Notes: generated by a model from the letters alone, not told the origin. 64,000 bases of DNA from an uncultured Idiomarina sp. (GCA_946885915.1 CAMPHF010000009.1:1-64000); one strand, 5' to 3'; positions 45,178-58,231 are shown, counted from the first letter of the stretch. Numbers and translations: made by a program.

Positions 45178-48039
45178 ATGGACAAAACGTATTCGCCACA
45201 AGATCTTGAACAAGCTATGTATCAACGCTGGGAGCAAGCTGGTTACTTTAAACCGAGTGAATCCGGTACGCCCTACTGCATCATGATCCCGCCCCCCAAT
45301 GTCACCGGCAGTCTGCACATGGGGCATGCATTTCAGCATACGATTATGGATACGCTTACCCGCTACAAACGCATGGATGGCTTTAACACGCTCTGGCAAG
45401 TCGGCACCGACCACGCCGGTATTGCGACTCAAATGGTGGTGGAGCGACAACTAGCGGCACAAGGTGAAAGTCGGCAAGCCCTCGGGCGCGAAGCATTCAT
45501 TGATAAAGTGTGGGAATGGAAAGCCCAATCAGGCGGTACGATCACTGAGCAAATGCGGCGCTTAGGTGATTCTGTGGACTGGGATCGTGAGCGTTTTACC
45601 ATGGATGACGGGCTCTCTAACGCGGTGAAAGAAGTGTTTGTGCGCTTGCACCAAGAAGGCTTGGTCTACCGAGGCAAACGTTTGGTGAACTGGGATCCCA
45701 AATTACAAACGGCTATTTCTGATTTAGAAGTCGAAAATAAAGAGCAACAGGGACACATTTGGCACTTGCGCTATCCGCTCGCGGATGGCGCCACCACCGC
45801 GGACGGTAAAGACTATCTGGTGGTCGCAACAACCCGCCCAGAAACTATGCTCGGTGATGTCTGTGTCGCCGTTCATCCAAGTGACGAGCGCTATCAATCG
45901 CTAGTCGGTAAATTTATCGAATTACCGATCGTGAAGCGCCGGATTCCGATTGTTGCGGATGATTATGTCGACGCAGAATTTGGTACCGGCTGCGTCAAAA
46001 TCACACCAGCTCATGACTTTAACGATTACGAAGTTGGCAAGCGCCAACAGCTTGCCATGATTGCAGTCTTCGATGATCAAGCTCATGTGCTTGCCAAAGC
46101 CGGACTTTACACCCCTACTGGCGAGTCATTAGAAGCCATTGACGGCTTTACCGGTGAACTGCCAAGCCAATACCATGGCTTAGAGCGATTCGCCGCTCGT
46201 AAACAACTGATTGCTGAATTTGATGCACTAGGCTTACTCGATAAAGTTGAGGCGCACACCAACAAGGTACCTTATGGTGACCGCGGTGGCGTGCCGATTG
46301 AGCCTCATTTGACCGACCAATGGTACGTGCGGGTTGCCCCACTTGCTGCACAAGCTACCGCAGCCGTAGAGGATGGCCGGATTCAGTTTGTTCCAAAGCA
46401 GTACGAGAACATGTATTTTGCTTGGATGCGCGACATTCAAGATTGGTGTATTTCGCGCCAACTCTGGTGGGGACACCGTATTCCCGCTTGGTATGACGAA
46501 CAAGGTAATGTCTATGTTGGTCGAACCGAAGCGGAAGTCCGTGAAACGCATCAACTAGCCGATAACATCGCGCTCAGACAAGATGATGACGTATTGGATA
46601 CCTGGTTTTCGTCTGCCTTGTGGACATTCTCGACACTCGGTTGGCCAGAGCCAACTGCCGCGCTGAAAACCTTCCATCCCACCGATGTATTGGTGACGGG
46701 TTTTGATATCATATTTTTCTGGGTTGCCCGCATGATTATGATGACCATGCACTTCATTAAAGATGAAAATGGACAGCCTCAAGTACCCTTTAAAACCGTT
46801 TATGTCACCGGCCTGATCCGTGATGAAGAAGGTCAAAAAATGTCGAAGTCGAAGGGCAACGTACTTGACCCACTCGACATGATCGATGGCATTGACTTAG
46901 AAACCTTGGTTGATAAACGCACCGCCAACATGATGCAGCCTCAGCTAGAGGAAAAAATAGCCAAGCGTACCCGCAAACAATTCCCTGAGGGCATTAGTGC
47001 GCACGGTACCGATGCCTTGCGCTTTACCCTGGCCGCACTCGCTTCAACCGGGCGCGACATAAACTGGGATATGAAGCGGCTAGAGGGTTATCGCAATTTT
47101 TGCAATAAATTGTGGAATGCGAGCCGCTATGTACTCATGAACACCGAAGATCACGATTGCGGCCAACATGGTGGTGAGCTCTCCTTGTCATTGCCTGATC
47201 AATGGATCATCGAACGCTTCAACGACACGGTGAAACAGTTCCGTCAGGCGCTTGATCAATATCGATTTGATCAGGCCGCAACCATTGCTTACGAATTTAC
47301 CTGGAACCAATTCTGTGACTGGTATTTAGAGCTGACCAAGCCGGTATTACAACACGGAACAGCTGCCGAACAACGTGGCACCCGCCATACTTTGGTAAGT
47401 GTGTTGGAACAATTAGTGCGCATGCTGCACCCGCTGCTACCATTTATTACCGAAGCAATTTGGACCCGCGTTGCGCCGCTTACTGGGATTGATACCAAGC
47501 AGCAGCCGACTATTATGTTACAACCCTATCCGCAAACCCAAGCTGCGCGTTACCCACAAGCGCTTGCTGACCTCGAGTGGCTGAAGCAAGTCATTGAGGG
47601 GATCCGTAATATTCGCGGTGAAATGGGGCTATCTCCAGCACTACCTTTACCGCTGTTGATCACCGGTGCAGATGCTGAGGCGGTTCGACGTATTGAACAA
47701 AACCAAAGTTTCTTAAGCACCTTGGCGAAACTGGAAAGCTTAGCTTTTGTGAGCAATGATGATGACCTGCCGGCTACCGCGACGGCGCTCGTTGGCAAAA
47801 TGGAACTACATATTCCAATGGCCGGTTTCATCGACAAGGATGCTGAGTTGGCGCGCCTCGACAAAGCGATTGCTAAAGCCTCCCAAGAATTACAGCGGGT
47901 TCAAGGCAAATTAAGCAATGATAAATTTGTTGCTAATGCGCCAGCTGAGGTTATTGCCAAAGAGCGTGAGAAGGCGGCGGAAGCAGAACAAAGCTTAACT
48001 CAGCTGCAACAGCAACGCGCGCGGATTGCCAGTTTGTAA
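45178..48039 (+). CDS. valS: Valine--tRNA ligase
   Basis: 953 residues from the ATG at 45178 with AAGGGTG 5 bases upstream; a TTG at 45166 inside holC is rejected. Class Ia synthetase: the HIGH motif appears as [13 protein letters not shown], the editing (CP1) domain contains [17 protein letters not shown], the KMSKS loop is [14 protein letters not shown], and the anticodon-binding and C-terminal coiled-coil domains (from about 880, [20 protein letters not shown]) are complete. Confidence 0.98.
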   Translation: MDKTYSPQDLEQAMYQRWEQAGYFKPSESGTPYCIMIPPPNVTGSLHMGHAFQHTIMDTLTRYKRMDGFNTLWQVGTDHAGIATQMVVERQLAAQGESRQALGREAFIDKVWEWKAQSGGTITEQMRRLGDSVDWDRERFTMDDGLSNAVKEVFVRLHQEGLVYRGKRLVNWDPKLQTAISDLEVENKEQQGHIWHLRYPLADGATTADGKDYLVVATTRPETMLGDVCVAVHPSDERYQSLVGKFIELPIVKRRIPIVADDYVDAEFGTGCVKITPAHDFNDYEVGKRQQLAMIAVFDDQAHVLAKAGLYTPTGESLEAIDGFTGELPSQYHGLERFAARKQLIAEFDALGLLDKVEAHTNKVPYGDRGGVPIEPHLTDQWYVRVAPLAAQATAAVEDGRIQFVPKQYENMYFAWMRDIQDWCISRQLWWGHRIPAWYDEQGNVYVGRTEAEVRETHQLADNIALRQDDDVLDTWFSSALWTFSTLGWPEPTAALKTFHPTDVLVTGFDIIFFWVARMIMMTMHFIKDENGQPQVPFKTVYVTGLIRDEEGQKMSKSKGNVLDPLDMIDGIDLETLVDKRTANMMQPQLEEKIAKRTRKQFPEGISAHGTDALRFTLAALASTGRDINWDMKRLEGYRNFCNKLWNASRYVLMNTEDHDCGQHGGELSLSLPDQWIIERFNDTVKQFRQALDQYRFDQAATIAYEFTWNQFCDWYLELTKPVLQHGTAAEQRGTRHTLVSVLEQLVRMLHPLLPFITEAIWTRVAPLTGIDTKQQPTIMLQPYPQTQAARYPQALADLEWLKQVIEGIRNIRGEMGLSPALPLPLLITGADAEAVRRIEQNQSFLSTLAKLESLAFVSNDDDLPATATALVGKMELHIPMAGFIDKDAELARLDKAIAKASQELQRVQGKLSNDKFVANAPAEVIAKEREKAAEAEQSLTQLQQQRARIASL

Positions 48040-48058
48040 TTCGCATTAGCGGTTGACG

Positions 48059-48089
48059 AAAAAAGCCCGCAGTTAACTGCGGGCTTTTT
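48059..48089. terminator. Two-way terminator between valS and rraB
   Basis: GCCCGCAG and CTGCGGGC form an 8-bp stem with a TTAA loop, preceded by six A and followed by TTTTT. It ends pepA-holC-valS on the plus strand and rraB on the minus strand. Confidence 0.92.
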
Positions 48090-48120
48090 GTTTGGCTGAT
48101 GCTGCTAGTATGGCGGCTGG

Positions 48121-48504
48121 CTACTCTTCTTCGTCGTAGCCTTCTTCATCATCCCCATCGTCATCACCCAAGTCACAACCCCAACCATCATATTCAACTC
48201 GACATTGCGCACTGATGTTAGCCACTGTTTCCACTTGCTCGCGCAACGCTTGTGCATCTAATGGCGCTGCAGTAATGGCAACACAGCAAAACCAGGTGAC
48301 ATCGTCATGGCTAAATTCGTCAGCATCCTCAACATGGAAGCCCGCCTTCACAAGTTCCACCGCAGCTTTTTCTAACTTGGCAAAATCTGGACTCGCAAGA
48401 TGATGTTCAAAGTCATATTCAAGCTCAGGATCATGGCCATCGGCCAGCATTTCCGCGATAGTTTCATCGCTTTGCTGAAAAAGGCTAGTTAAGTCTTGGC
48501 TCAT
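48121..48504 (-). CDS. rraB: Regulator of ribonuclease E activity B
   Basis: 127 residues from the ATG at 48504. RraB binds the C-terminal scaffold of RNase E and lowers its activity. The family features are DLTSLFQQSDETIAEMLADG at the start, YDFEHHLAS, WFCCVAITAAPLDAQALREQ in the middle and a very acidic tail (DLGDDDGDDEEGYDEEE). In E. coli rraB lies near argF and valS; the valS neighbourhood here agrees. Confidence 0.93.
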   Translation of the reverse strand: MSQDLTSLFQQSDETIAEMLADGHDPELEYDFEHHLASPDFAKLEKAAVELVKAGFHVEDADEFSHDDVTWFCCVAITAAPLDAQALREQVETVANISAQCRVEYDGWGCDLGDDDGDDEEGYDEEE

Positions 48505-48553
48505 CAATTGTGCTCCCCTTGTTGGGTGTTGATACGATGGTTTCGAGCAAAGG

Positions 48554-49288
48554 TCACGCTTTGGCTCGTTCGCGTTGCTCTACTTCGGCATCGAGTTCGG
48601 CAATTTTTGCCGCCATCAATTGATGGCATTCGTCCATCAGTTCACGCGCTTGCTCAGCAGTATAACCGCTGGTCATAACTGGCGGGAGAATTTCAATCAG
48701 CAACACACCATTGTTCCAGCGATTGAGGTTCACTTTGTGATGCAAATTGGAGACACAAATAGGTACCAAGGGCACTTGGGCTGCTAACGCCGTGCGCGCT
48801 GCACCGGTTTTGAAGGGTAGTAAGCCTCGACCATAACTACGAGTCCCCTCAGGAAACAGTAGGATTGATAACTGACGCTTGGTGATGGCTCGCGCCGCCT
48901 GGCTTATCGTACCGCGAGCACGCCCACCGTGACCGCGATCGATCAGAATATTGCCAGACAACCAATAAAGCTGCCCAAAAAAAGGAATCCACTTTAGGCT
49001 TTTCTTGCCTATGCTTACCGTATTCGCTGGCATTGCTCGGGCCAACGTGAAAATATCATAAGTATTTTGATGGTTGGCAATGTAGACAAAGGGACCACCT
49101 TGGGCCGCCTCTGGGGCGACGCGGATCTCAAGTTTGAGCCCGAGCAGCCGATGCATAGTGCCGAATAAATGGGCGACAAACCGCGTATTATCGCGATGGA
49201 AAGGCCGCAACAGACAAAATAGACAGCCGCCCACGCTGGCGACAATGATAAATAACAATAAAAGTAGTAATCGAATTACAGCTAACAT
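48554..49288 (-). CDS. plsC: 1-acylglycerol-3-phosphate O-acyltransferase
   Basis: 244 residues from the ATG at 49288 with GGGAG 5 bases upstream. It makes phosphatidic acid from lysophosphatidic acid at the inner membrane. An N-terminal membrane helix (LLLLLLFIIVASVGGCLFCL) is followed by the acyltransferase motifs NHQNTYD (NHx4D) and FPEGTRS. Downstream is IPLxP-type VPLVPICVSN. It is divergent from the HPt/HD-GYP gene. In many relatives plsC lies next to parC, as here. Confidence 0.94.
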   Translation of the reverse strand: MLAVIRLLLLLLFIIVASVGGCLFCLLRPFHRDNTRFVAHLFGTMHRLLGLKLEIRVAPEAAQGGPFVYIANHQNTYDIFTLARAMPANTVSIGKKSLKWIPFFGQLYWLSGNILIDRGHGGRARGTISQAARAITKRQLSILLFPEGTRSYGRGLLPFKTGAARTALAAQVPLVPICVSNLHHKVNLNRWNNGVLLIEILPPVMTSGYTAEQARELMDECHQLMAAKIAELDAEVEQRERAKA

Positions 49289-49349
49289 GTGTACTCCCAA
49301 CTCAACGGCGACAGTATACCTGTATTGCGGGAAAAAAAGGAAACCTCTG

Positions 49350-50441
49350 GTGGCAGAATTTACAGTAGATTCGATAGATAGCGACGTGATGCAAGAGCTG
49401 GTTGAAGAAATTAATGAGCTTTATCAGCAGTGCGAAGCTGATCTTATTGCGCTGGAACGGGCGCCCAAGCAACTTAATCATCAACAAAGTTTGTTCCGTG
49501 CGGTGCATACCATTAAAGGCGACTTAGGTATTGTTGGTTTCACCCCCATGGTCACGCTTGTGGGTGCCGTTGAAGATTTACTCGAGGGGCTGCGTAGTTC
49601 GCGATTGAGCTATTCCAACCTCATTAGCGATGCGGTTTTTATCGTGCTTGATCAGTGCTTACAGTTTGTCGAATCCTGCCGTGCTAAAGGGAAAGCGGAG
49701 TACTCTGAGCAACGTCTGCAGCAAGCCTGTGAACTCAGTGTCAGTATTCTTGATGCGAGCCCCTTGCAACAATCTCAGCTACTCAATCAGCTGGTGGCCA
49801 CACTCGACCCTAAATTAGTCCTGACGGAACGACTTGACTCCCCCCCAGCTGCCGATTGGCAGCAAGATCTGCGCTTTTTCCGCCAACTCATGGCCTCGGT
49901 GGAGGCACGTTCGCGCTATTGGCACGATCGCGCCGATCGTCAATTAAAGCTCGCTTTGCTCATTAATCGATTTGCTGGAGATGTAGTTGATCAGCAACAA
50001 CTGACCGCAGCTTGTTACATTCACGATTTTGGTATGGGATTTATGCCGCTGGAATTGCTGCACCAAACGGGAGCGCTTAGCGCTGAGCAACGCAAGCTCA
50101 TGCAAAGCCACGTCTACTGCTCAGCTAAGCTGTTAGAGAATATGCCACAGTGGCAAGCGGCTAAAATGATGGTGTTACAGCACCATGAGCAGCCCGATGG
50201 CAAAGGCTATCCGCTCGGCTTGCAGGATCGTGATATTGAAGCGGGCGCAAAGATATTGGCGATTGTCGATACTTTCGATGCGATGACCCACGAGCGAGCT
50301 TATGATCGCCACACCAAACGCCCCATTCAACGAGCGTTGGCAGAAATTACTCGGTTGGCTGGAACACAGCTGGACAAGTATTGGGTGACCGTATTTCAAG
50401 AGGCGGTCGCTCACCTGTTGGGTGAGCGACGCCCACATTAA
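49350..50441 (+). CDS. HPt plus HD-GYP domain signalling protein
   Basis: 363 residues from the GTG at 49350 with AAGGA 8 bases upstream; the frame is open upstream but there it overlaps plsC antisense. An N-terminal histidine phosphotransfer domain (about 10-125) has the box [14 protein letters not shown] with the phospho-acceptor His. The C-terminal HD-GYP domain (about 190-355) has [36 protein letters not shown] and [20 protein letters not shown]. The usual HDxGK is HDFGM here, so the lysine is lost. HD-GYP enzymes hydrolyse cyclic-di-GMP; activity is not certain. It has no receiver domain and no kinase nearby. It converges on parC with overlapping stops. Confidence 0.85.
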   Translation: MAEFTVDSIDSDVMQELVEEINELYQQCEADLIALERAPKQLNHQQSLFRAVHTIKGDLGIVGFTPMVTLVGAVEDLLEGLRSSRLSYSNLISDAVFIVLDQCLQFVESCRAKGKAEYSEQRLQQACELSVSILDASPLQQSQLLNQLVATLDPKLVLTERLDSPPAADWQQDLRFFRQLMASVEARSRYWHDRADRQLKLALLINRFAGDVVDQQQLTAACYIHDFGMGFMPLELLHQTGALSAEQRKLMQSHVYCSAKLLENMPQWQAAKMMVLQHHEQPDGKGYPLGLQDRDIEAGAKILAIVDTFDAMTHERAYDRHTKRPIQRALAEITRLAGTQLDKYWVTVFQEAVAHLLGERRPH

Positions 50442-52729
50442 TCCTCGTCCACCTCGGTAGAACTTACTTCAACGCTGGCAGTGCTTGGTTCGGTTTGCAA
50501 TTCAGCTTGCATGCCGTCTACGCGCTGCAGGCCGCGCGGCAATTTGTTCCCGCGTCGTCCACGCTCACCTTCATAATGCTCTAGATCAGCAGCTTTTAAA
50601 GTAAGTTTGCGCTTGCCAGCAAATAGCGTCAGCGCCGCACCAACTGGAAGTATGGTTAAAGCAGCCACATATTCCTCTCGGCTTTGCGCCCGCAAGGTAG
50701 GAATACTCATCATTTTGTTGCCTTTACCCTTTGCTAACTCAGGTAAATCCTGCAATTTGAAAATCAGCAAGCGGCCTTCGTTAGAGACCACGGCAACGCG
50801 ATCATGCTCGGTGGAACTAATACGCTGTGGTGGCAACACTTTTGCCCCAGTAGGCAGGCTTAAAATGGCTTTACCATTTTTGTTACGGCTTACTAAGTCA
50901 CTAAATTTGCAGACAAAGCCGTAACCTGCGTCCGATGCTAGCAGTAATCGCTGATCATCCTTAGCCATCACCACATGTTCAACAATCTCGCCCGCTACTA
51001 AACTAAACCGCCCGGTTAATGGTTCGCCTTGGGTTCTGGCTGAGGGCAATAAGTGGGCTTCGCAGGCGTAGCTACGACCCGAACTATCCACAAAAACGAC
51101 CTGCTGATTACTCTTACCACTGGCAGCCGTTAAGAAGCTGTCACCGGATTTGTAAGCAAGGTTTGCACCGTCGACATCATGACCTTTAGCGCAACGCACC
51201 CAGCCTTTTTTCGACAGTACCACGGTAACCGCTTCCGCAGGTGTCAGTTCACGCTCACTCAAGGCTTTGGCTTCTTCGCGTTCTACCAACGGTGAACGGC
51301 GCTCATCGCCATATTTTTCGGCGTCCGCCAACAGCTCTTTTTTGATCAAGGTTTTCATCCGACGATCTGAAGATAACGTCAGTTGTAACTGATCACGCTC
51401 TTGCGCCAGCTCGTCTTGCTCAGCTTTTAGCTTCACTTCTTCAAGTTTGGCTAAGTGGCGTAATTTTAACTCCAGAATAGCTTCAGCTTGAGTGTCGGTG
51501 AGACCAAATTTAGCCATCAACACCGGCTTAGGTTCATCCTCAGTACGAATAATGTGGATGACCTCATCAATGTTTAAGAAAGCAATTAACAAGCCTTCTA
51601 AAATATGTAAGCGCGCTAAAATCTTGTCTAACCGATACTGTAACCGGCGGGTGACCGTTTGCTGGCGGAATATCAGCCATTCACGCAAAATGGTCAGCAT
51701 CGGTTTCACCTGCGGGCGACCGTCTAGCCCCAGCATATTCATATTCACGCGATATTGCTTTTCGAGGTCGGTCGTCGCAAATAGGTGTGCCATCAGTTGC
51801 TCGACATCAATACGATTAGAGCGTGGCACGATCACCAACCGGGTTGGGTTTTCATGGTCGGACTCATCTCTGAGGTCGCTCACCATAGGTAGCTTTTTCT
51901 GCTGCATTTGTGCCGCAATCTGCTCCAGTACTTTCGCTCCTGAAGTTTGATGCGGCAACGCAACGATAACCACCTCACCATCTTCAATAATGTATTTAGC
52001 GCGCATGCGAATACTACCGCGGCCCGTTTCATACATTTTAATGATGTCGTCAGTTGGGGTGATCACTTCGGCGTCGGTCGGGAAATCGGGACCGCGCAAG
52101 TGGGTCATAATGTCAGCTAAGTTTGCTTGGGGCTGCTCCAGCAGCATGGCGCACGCTTGAGCCACTTCGCGCGCGTTATGCGGCGGAATATCGGTCGCCA
52201 TGCCAACCGCAATCCCAGTGACACCATTAAGTAGAATATGAGGTAAGCGGGCAGGTAATACCCGCGGTTCCTTCATCGTACCGTCGAAGTTAGGTGACCA
52301 ATCGACCGTACCTTGCCCCAATTCGCTTAATAGTACTTCGCTAAACCGCGATAACCGCGCCTCGGTGTAACGCATAGCGGCAAATGACTTAGGGTCGTCG
52401 GGCGAACCCCAGTTACCCTGACCATCAACCAGCGGGTGGCGATAGGAGAAAGGTTGCGCCATCAACACCATAGCTTCATAGCAAGCGCTATCACCGTGGG
52501 GGTGAAATTTACCCAGCACATCACCCACAGTTCGCGCAGATTTTTTATATTTGGCTAAGGCCGATAAGCCCAACTCGGACATTGCATAAATAATTCGCCG
52601 TTGCACCGGCTTCAGTCCATCGCCAATATTGGGCAATGCACGATCCATAATGACGTACATGGAATAATTCAGATAAGCGTCTTCCGTAAACTTCTTTAAC
52701 GGGAGCTGTTCGACGACTTCTAGGGACAT
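50438..52729 (-). CDS. parC: DNA topoisomerase IV subunit A
   Basis: 763 residues. Decatenates replicated chromosomes. The winged-helix region has the catalytic Tyr in [13 protein letters not shown]. The quinolone region is [15 protein letters not shown], with Ser and Glu at the usual resistance positions intact (susceptible form). The coiled coil and C-terminal beta-pinwheel are complete. parE lies 92 bases upstream, a normal pairing. Confidence 0.97.
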   Translation of the reverse strand: MSLEVVEQLPLKKFTEDAYLNYSMYVIMDRALPNIGDGLKPVQRRIIYAMSELGLSALAKYKKSARTVGDVLGKFHPHGDSACYEAMVLMAQPFSYRHPLVDGQGNWGSPDDPKSFAAMRYTEARLSRFSEVLLSELGQGTVDWSPNFDGTMKEPRVLPARLPHILLNGVTGIAVGMATDIPPHNAREVAQACAMLLEQPQANLADIMTHLRGPDFPTDAEVITPTDDIIKMYETGRGSIRMRAKYIIEDGEVVIVALPHQTSGAKVLEQIAAQMQQKKLPMVSDLRDESDHENPTRLVIVPRSNRIDVEQLMAHLFATTDLEKQYRVNMNMLGLDGRPQVKPMLTILREWLIFRQQTVTRRLQYRLDKILARLHILEGLLIAFLNIDEVIHIIRTEDEPKPVLMAKFGLTDTQAEAILELKLRHLAKLEEVKLKAEQDELAQERDQLQLTLSSDRRMKTLIKKELLADAEKYGDERRSPLVEREEAKALSERELTPAEAVTVVLSKKGWVRCAKGHDVDGANLAYKSGDSFLTAASGKSNQQVVFVDSSGRSYACEAHLLPSARTQGEPLTGRFSLVAGEIVEHVVMAKDDQRLLLASDAGYGFVCKFSDLVSRNKNGKAILSLPTGAKVLPPQRISSTEHDRVAVVSNEGRLLIFKLQDLPELAKGKGNKMMSIPTLRAQSREEYVAALTILPVGAALTLFAGKRKLTLKAADLEHYEGERGRRGNKLPRGLQRVDGMQAELQTEPSTASVEVSSTEVDED

Positions 52730-52776
52730 TGCACTGCCTCTTCGGTTATTGGGTCGTTCTAAGTATTCATTATTTT

Positions 52777-52808
52777 GCGCTGGTAAAAATTCAAACCATC
52801 ACCAGCGC
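52777..52808 (-). other. Hairpin in the parE-parC gap
   Basis: GCGCTGGT and ACCAGCGC, perfect 8-bp stem with a 16-base loop, 13 bases after the parE stop. There is no clear U run, so it might separate or stabilise the parE and parC messages. Confidence 0.4.
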
Positions 52809-52821
52809 CTTCCAAGTGTGG

Positions 52822-54723
<1,902 letters not shown>

Positions 54724-54792
54724 TTATCGTTATCTTGAAAGCGCAGTAATGGAGCTAGATTTAGCATCCTCTGTTATATGATTTTTGACCAG

Positions 54793-55359
54793 TTAAATCA
54801 TCAAAAACTTCAATAAGGTGGGCAAATAGCGCTCAAATCCGTCAAAGCGGTGATGCCCTCCTTGTTCAACCAGCATTCGTTGCGAATGATAGAACCTACG
54901 AGCACGTTGGTATGGTAGCGTTTCATCGCCAGTTTGCAACCACACCCATAATGCCACATCGTCACGCAACTTTGATTCCATAGCGGCCAAAGTCTCGAAC
55001 GCGTTTTGCTCTAACTCGTAAGTTTGCTCGAGATAAGGATGCCAACGCGTTCCTCGGTAAGAAGCTAATGATTGGCTCGGCCCCACCGCAGGGTTTATCA
55101 GCACCGCACGCGCTGCATGGCCAAACTGACCTTGTTGCAAAGACACCATGTAATGTGCCCAAAACGCGCCAAGCGAGCTGCCAACAATACCTTGCCAAGG
55201 TTGCCCCACGAGCTCATCCAACAGCGCCTGAGTAGCGGCCATAGATGCCGGCAATTGCGGACAGTGCACGTCAATTCCATACAGTTTACAAAAAGCCTTT
55301 AACTGCGTGACTTTGTGCGACTGAGGGCTGCTCTCAAAGCCGTGTAGGTAAAGCAGCAT
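54793..55359 (-). CDS. yqiA: YqiA-type esterase
   Basis: 188 residues, small alpha/beta-hydrolase. The N-terminus MLLYLHGFESSPQSHKV, the nucleophile elbow GSSLGAFWAHYM (GxSxG, Ser about 63) and the C-terminal HHRFDGFERYLP with the catalytic His are clear. E. coli YqiA hydrolyses short-chain and palmitoyl-CoA esters. It overlaps yqiB by 26 bases, so cpdA, which separates the two in E. coli, is missing. Confidence 0.92.
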   Translation of the reverse strand: MLLYLHGFESSPQSHKVTQLKAFCKLYGIDVHCPQLPASMAATQALLDELVGQPWQGIVGSSLGAFWAHYMVSLQQGQFGHAARAVLINPAVGPSQSLASYRGTRWHPYLEQTYELEQNAFETLAAMESKLRDDVALWVWLQTGDETLPYQRARRFYHSQRMLVEQGGHHRFDGFERYLPTLLKFLMI

Positions 55360-55801
55360 AATGACCTTGGCTTAGGCATAACCCCAGCCACTCCGCTAAA
55401 AACACATTAATTTGACGCTTTTCATCCACTTGATGCATGTGCCGGTTTGGTTGCTTATAGCGGGCTAAAAAGCCTCTTTTAGCCTGACTCCGAACAACTT
55501 CAGCTAAGCGCGCATCATGGTACATCATGATATCGATATCGGTGCCAAGTTTAACGGCAGGCAGCGCTTCACCGTCGTCATGGCGTTGCTCACTCACATT
55601 GACGAGCGTGCTGTAAGCATTTTGCTCTAACACCGTCAACACATAAGCCAACGGACCAACGGCGACCGTGACTTGCTCATCAACGGCTAGTTCAGCCGGC
55701 AACACGCGGCTCAGCTGCGCATAATTCTTCGCGGCTAACTGCTGCAGGGCAGCTAAATCAAATTGATAGTTCGCTTTTCGAAGCGAGCTGGAATATCCCA
55801 T
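55334..55801 (-). CDS. yqiB: DUF1249 family protein YqiB
   Basis: 155 residues. The family is defined by an N-terminal helical part (LAALQQLAAKNYAQLSRVLP), DIDIMMYHDARLAEVV and a C-terminal KRQINVFLAEWLGLCLSQGH, all seen here. No biochemical role is established. It is 14 bases downstream of nudF, the conserved nudF-yqiB pair. Confidence 0.92.
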   Translation of the reverse strand: MGYSSSLRKANYQFDLAALQQLAAKNYAQLSRVLPAELAVDEQVTVAVGPLAYVLTVLEQNAYSTLVNVSEQRHDDGEALPAVKLGTDIDIMMYHDARLAEVVRSQAKRGFLARYKQPNRHMHQVDEKRQINVFLAEWLGLCLSQGHYAALPTRL

Positions 55802-55815
55802 TATCTACTCTTTGT

Positions 55816-56472
55816 TCAAGGGGTTGTCGCTACATTCACATCCGCAAATAGTTGCGCTTTATTGAGTGCGAACCATTGTAGCGCAATTACGCTAGCAGCG
55901 TTATCAATGCGTCCTTCCGCAAGTAATGTCATAGCCTGGTCAACCGAAATTCGATGCACCCGAATGTCTTCATGTTCGTCTTCAACGCCGCCAAATTCGC
56001 TCGCGCTTGCACTATCAACTTCGGCCACATACACGTAGATACGTTCACTCATGCCGCCCGGACTCGACAAATAACTTAACGCGTAATGCAGGCGCTGGGC
56101 GGTAAGCCCGGCTTCTTCTTGTAATTCCCGCGCCGCAACGGCCGCCAAATCTGCATCTTTTGCATCAACCATGCCCGCAACGAACTCCAATAGCCATGGG
56201 GTATCGCTGGTCGCCATTGCGCCAACGCGGAACTGTTCGAGCAAGATTAATTCTTCGCGTTTGGGATCATACGGCAGTACCACGACCGCGTGTCCGCGTT
56301 CCATTAATTCGCGTTGTATCACCGGACTCCAACCACCCGCAAACAATCGATGGCGCAGTTCATAGGCGGTAGTGGATAAAAAACCTTGATAGCGCGGATG
56401 GGTTGCAATGACTTCCACATCAGCGCGACTAAACTGCTGCTCGGTGAATGCTTTTTCAGTGAACTTTTGCAC
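55816..56472 (-). CDS. nudF: ADP-ribose pyrophosphatase
   Basis: 218 residues from the GTG at 56472 (AGAGG 8 bases upstream); a TTG one codon earlier is also possible. Nudix hydrolase that cleaves ADP-ribose to AMP and ribose-5-phosphate. The Nudix box is AGMVDAKDADLAAVAARE then LQEEAGL, preceded by LILLEQFRVGA typical of NudF. It heads nudF-yqiB-yqiA-parE. Confidence 0.94.
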   Translation of the reverse strand: MQKFTEKAFTEQQFSRADVEVIATHPRYQGFLSTTAYELRHRLFAGGWSPVIQRELMERGHAVVVLPYDPKREELILLEQFRVGAMATSDTPWLLEFVAGMVDAKDADLAAVAARELQEEAGLTAQRLHYALSYLSSPGGMSERIYVYVAEVDSASASEFGGVEDEHEDIRVHRISVDQAMTLLAEGRIDNAASVIALQWFALNKAQLFADVNVATTP

Positions 56473-56774
56473 CAAATTTGCCTCTTTATCGTACTTCTGA
56501 TGAATTTGAACCGAAGCAACTTGCCTCAGGCACTCTTTTCGGTCAAGTTGAACGCACTGACTAACTGCAGCCGCGCGCCTTGCTCATTGTAAAGTTCACA
56601 GGCCGCCGCTTACAAACTGTTACACTTGCGCAGTCAATGTTGCACAACTTTCGCTGCAGTTTTTGCGACCAATAGTTAAACTAGTATTCATTCAGCACTG
56701 TATGTAAAATACAGGCATTAACCTTTAGTGACGTGTCTGAGTCGAAGCACACGCAAATTAGGGACATCCTTGTA
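56473..56774. other. Divergent region between nudF and tolC
   Basis: About 300 bases without a gene. It holds the palindrome TAGTTAAACTA (near 56675), a CTGTAT/ATACAG hairpin (56699-56715) in the likely tolC leader and TGCCTCAGGCA (near 56523) before nudF. I found no confident promoter pair. Confidence 0.4.
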
Positions 56775-58160
56775 ATGAAAAAGTGTTTAGTATCCATCGT
56801 AGTCGGCCTCTCACTGGGATTAGGCAGTGCAGCCGCGAAAGCCAACGACCTGACCACCATCTTTCAATTAGCGTTAGATAACGACCCTACCTTGCTGCGC
56901 GTGGCAGCCGAGCGTCGTGCCGCACAGAAGGGTGTTGATATCGCCAACGCGAGTTGGTTTCCACAAATTGGCTTCAGTGCCGGTTACGCAGATAGTATGC
57001 AGGAATCTGCCCAAGCGGGTGAAAGTGGCGGTTTGTTCGTTTTCAGTCGCGATACTTCAGGTTGGGATGCTGGCTTCAATTTATCACAATCGTTGTTCGA
57101 CATGTCGGTTTGGCGCGACACCGATATTGCGCAAAAACGTGCCTACCAAGCCGAAGTTAGTTACTTAGCCGCGCGGCAAGCACTGATGTTACGGGTAGTG
57201 AATGCCTATTTCACCGTGCTCGAACGTAATGATGATTTAGCCTTTGCGCGCGCCGAAAAAGAAGCAATCGAGCGGCAATTAGAGCAAACCAAGCAACGTT
57301 TCTCAGTAGGCTTAACCGCCATTACTGATGTGCACGAAGCGCAAGCACAGTTTGACAACGCCGTTGCCCGCGAAATTCAAGCGCAAAATGCGGTAGAAAT
57401 TGCTCGTGAAGGTCTGCGTGAAATCACCGGCCAATATCACCAAGAACTGGCGGCGCTCGACACTGATACCTTTTCTCCGAGTTCGCCAGAACCAAGTCAG
57501 GTCACCCAATGGGTTGCCACTGGCGAACAAAAGAATCTAGAGTTACTCGTCCAACGTGTCGCAGTTGAAATTGCTAACGAACAAATTAGCCTAGCCCAAA
57601 CAGGCCACTATCCAACCGTTTCTCTTAACGCAAATTACTCGACTAATGACAATGAAACTACGGTCACCCGAGATGGTATAAGCAACACCACCAACTTACC
57701 TCGGCTTGATTCGCGCTCTATTGGCTTGAACTTAAGCGTGCCAATTTTCTCGGGCTTCCGCACGTCGGCGCAAGCCGAGCAAGCACGAGAGAACTTTGTG
57801 GCGTCGAGTCAGCAATTAGAGTTTGTCCGCCGCACAGTGGAGCGTGAAGTACGTAGTGCTTTCTATGACGTGGTTGCATCACTAAGTACGATTAAAGCGC
57901 TCGAGCAAGCAGTGGTATCTGCTGAAAGCGCTTTAAAAGCAACCCAAGCAGGATTTGACGTTGGTACGCGAACTATTGTTGATGTTCTCGACTCAACCCG
58001 TAACCTGTTTAATGCACGGCGCAACTTATCGACCGCGCGCTACGGTTACATCCGTCAGTCGTTAACCTTGCAACAGGCGTCAGGCTTGATCTCTGAGGCA
58101 GACCTAGCAGCGATTAACGCTAGTCTTAGCTTAGATGCCCCAGCCACGGCGGCAGATTAA
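56775..58160 (+). CDS. tolC: Outer membrane efflux channel TolC
   Basis: 461 residues from the ATG at 56775 (MKKCLVSIVVGLSLGLGSAA, signal peptide). Outer membrane channel-tunnel for drug efflux and type I secretion. Two structural repeats each show long helices and the TolC motifs: FQLALDNDPTLLRVAAERRA, SLFDMSVWRDTDIAQKRAYQ and, in the second half, IFSGFRTSAQAEQARENF and VGTRTIVDVLDSTRNLFNAR. In E. coli tolC is also divergent from nudF. It ends with a strong terminator. Confidence 0.96.
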   Translation: MKKCLVSIVVGLSLGLGSAAAKANDLTTIFQLALDNDPTLLRVAAERRAAQKGVDIANASWFPQIGFSAGYADSMQESAQAGESGGLFVFSRDTSGWDAGFNLSQSLFDMSVWRDTDIAQKRAYQAEVSYLAARQALMLRVVNAYFTVLERNDDLAFARAEKEAIERQLEQTKQRFSVGLTAITDVHEAQAQFDNAVAREIQAQNAVEIAREGLREITGQYHQELAALDTDTFSPSSPEPSQVTQWVATGEQKNLELLVQRVAVEIANEQISLAQTGHYPTVSLNANYSTNDNETTVTRDGISNTTNLPRLDSRSIGLNLSVPIFSGFRTSAQAEQARENFVASSQQLEFVRRTVEREVRSAFYDVVASLSTIKALEQAVVSAESALKATQAGFDVGTRTIVDVLDSTRNLFNARRNLSTARYGYIRQSLTLQQASGLISEADLAAINASLSLDAPATAAD

Positions 58161-58197
58161 TTCAGCCCTGCTAGATTAATGTAAAAATCAACTTAAC

Positions 58198-58231
58198 GGC
58201 CAGTAAGCGTTCACCTTACTGGCCTTTTTTT
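58198..58231 (+). terminator. Intrinsic terminator after tolC
   Basis: GGCCAGTAAG and CTTACTGGCC form a perfect 10-bp stem with a 7-base loop, followed by seven T. Confidence 0.95.

Noticed and set aside
49134..49349. N-terminal extension of the HPt/HD-GYP gene
   Set aside because: It lies antisense to plsC, has low-complexity basic sequence, and the GTG at 49350 has a proper ribosome-binding site.
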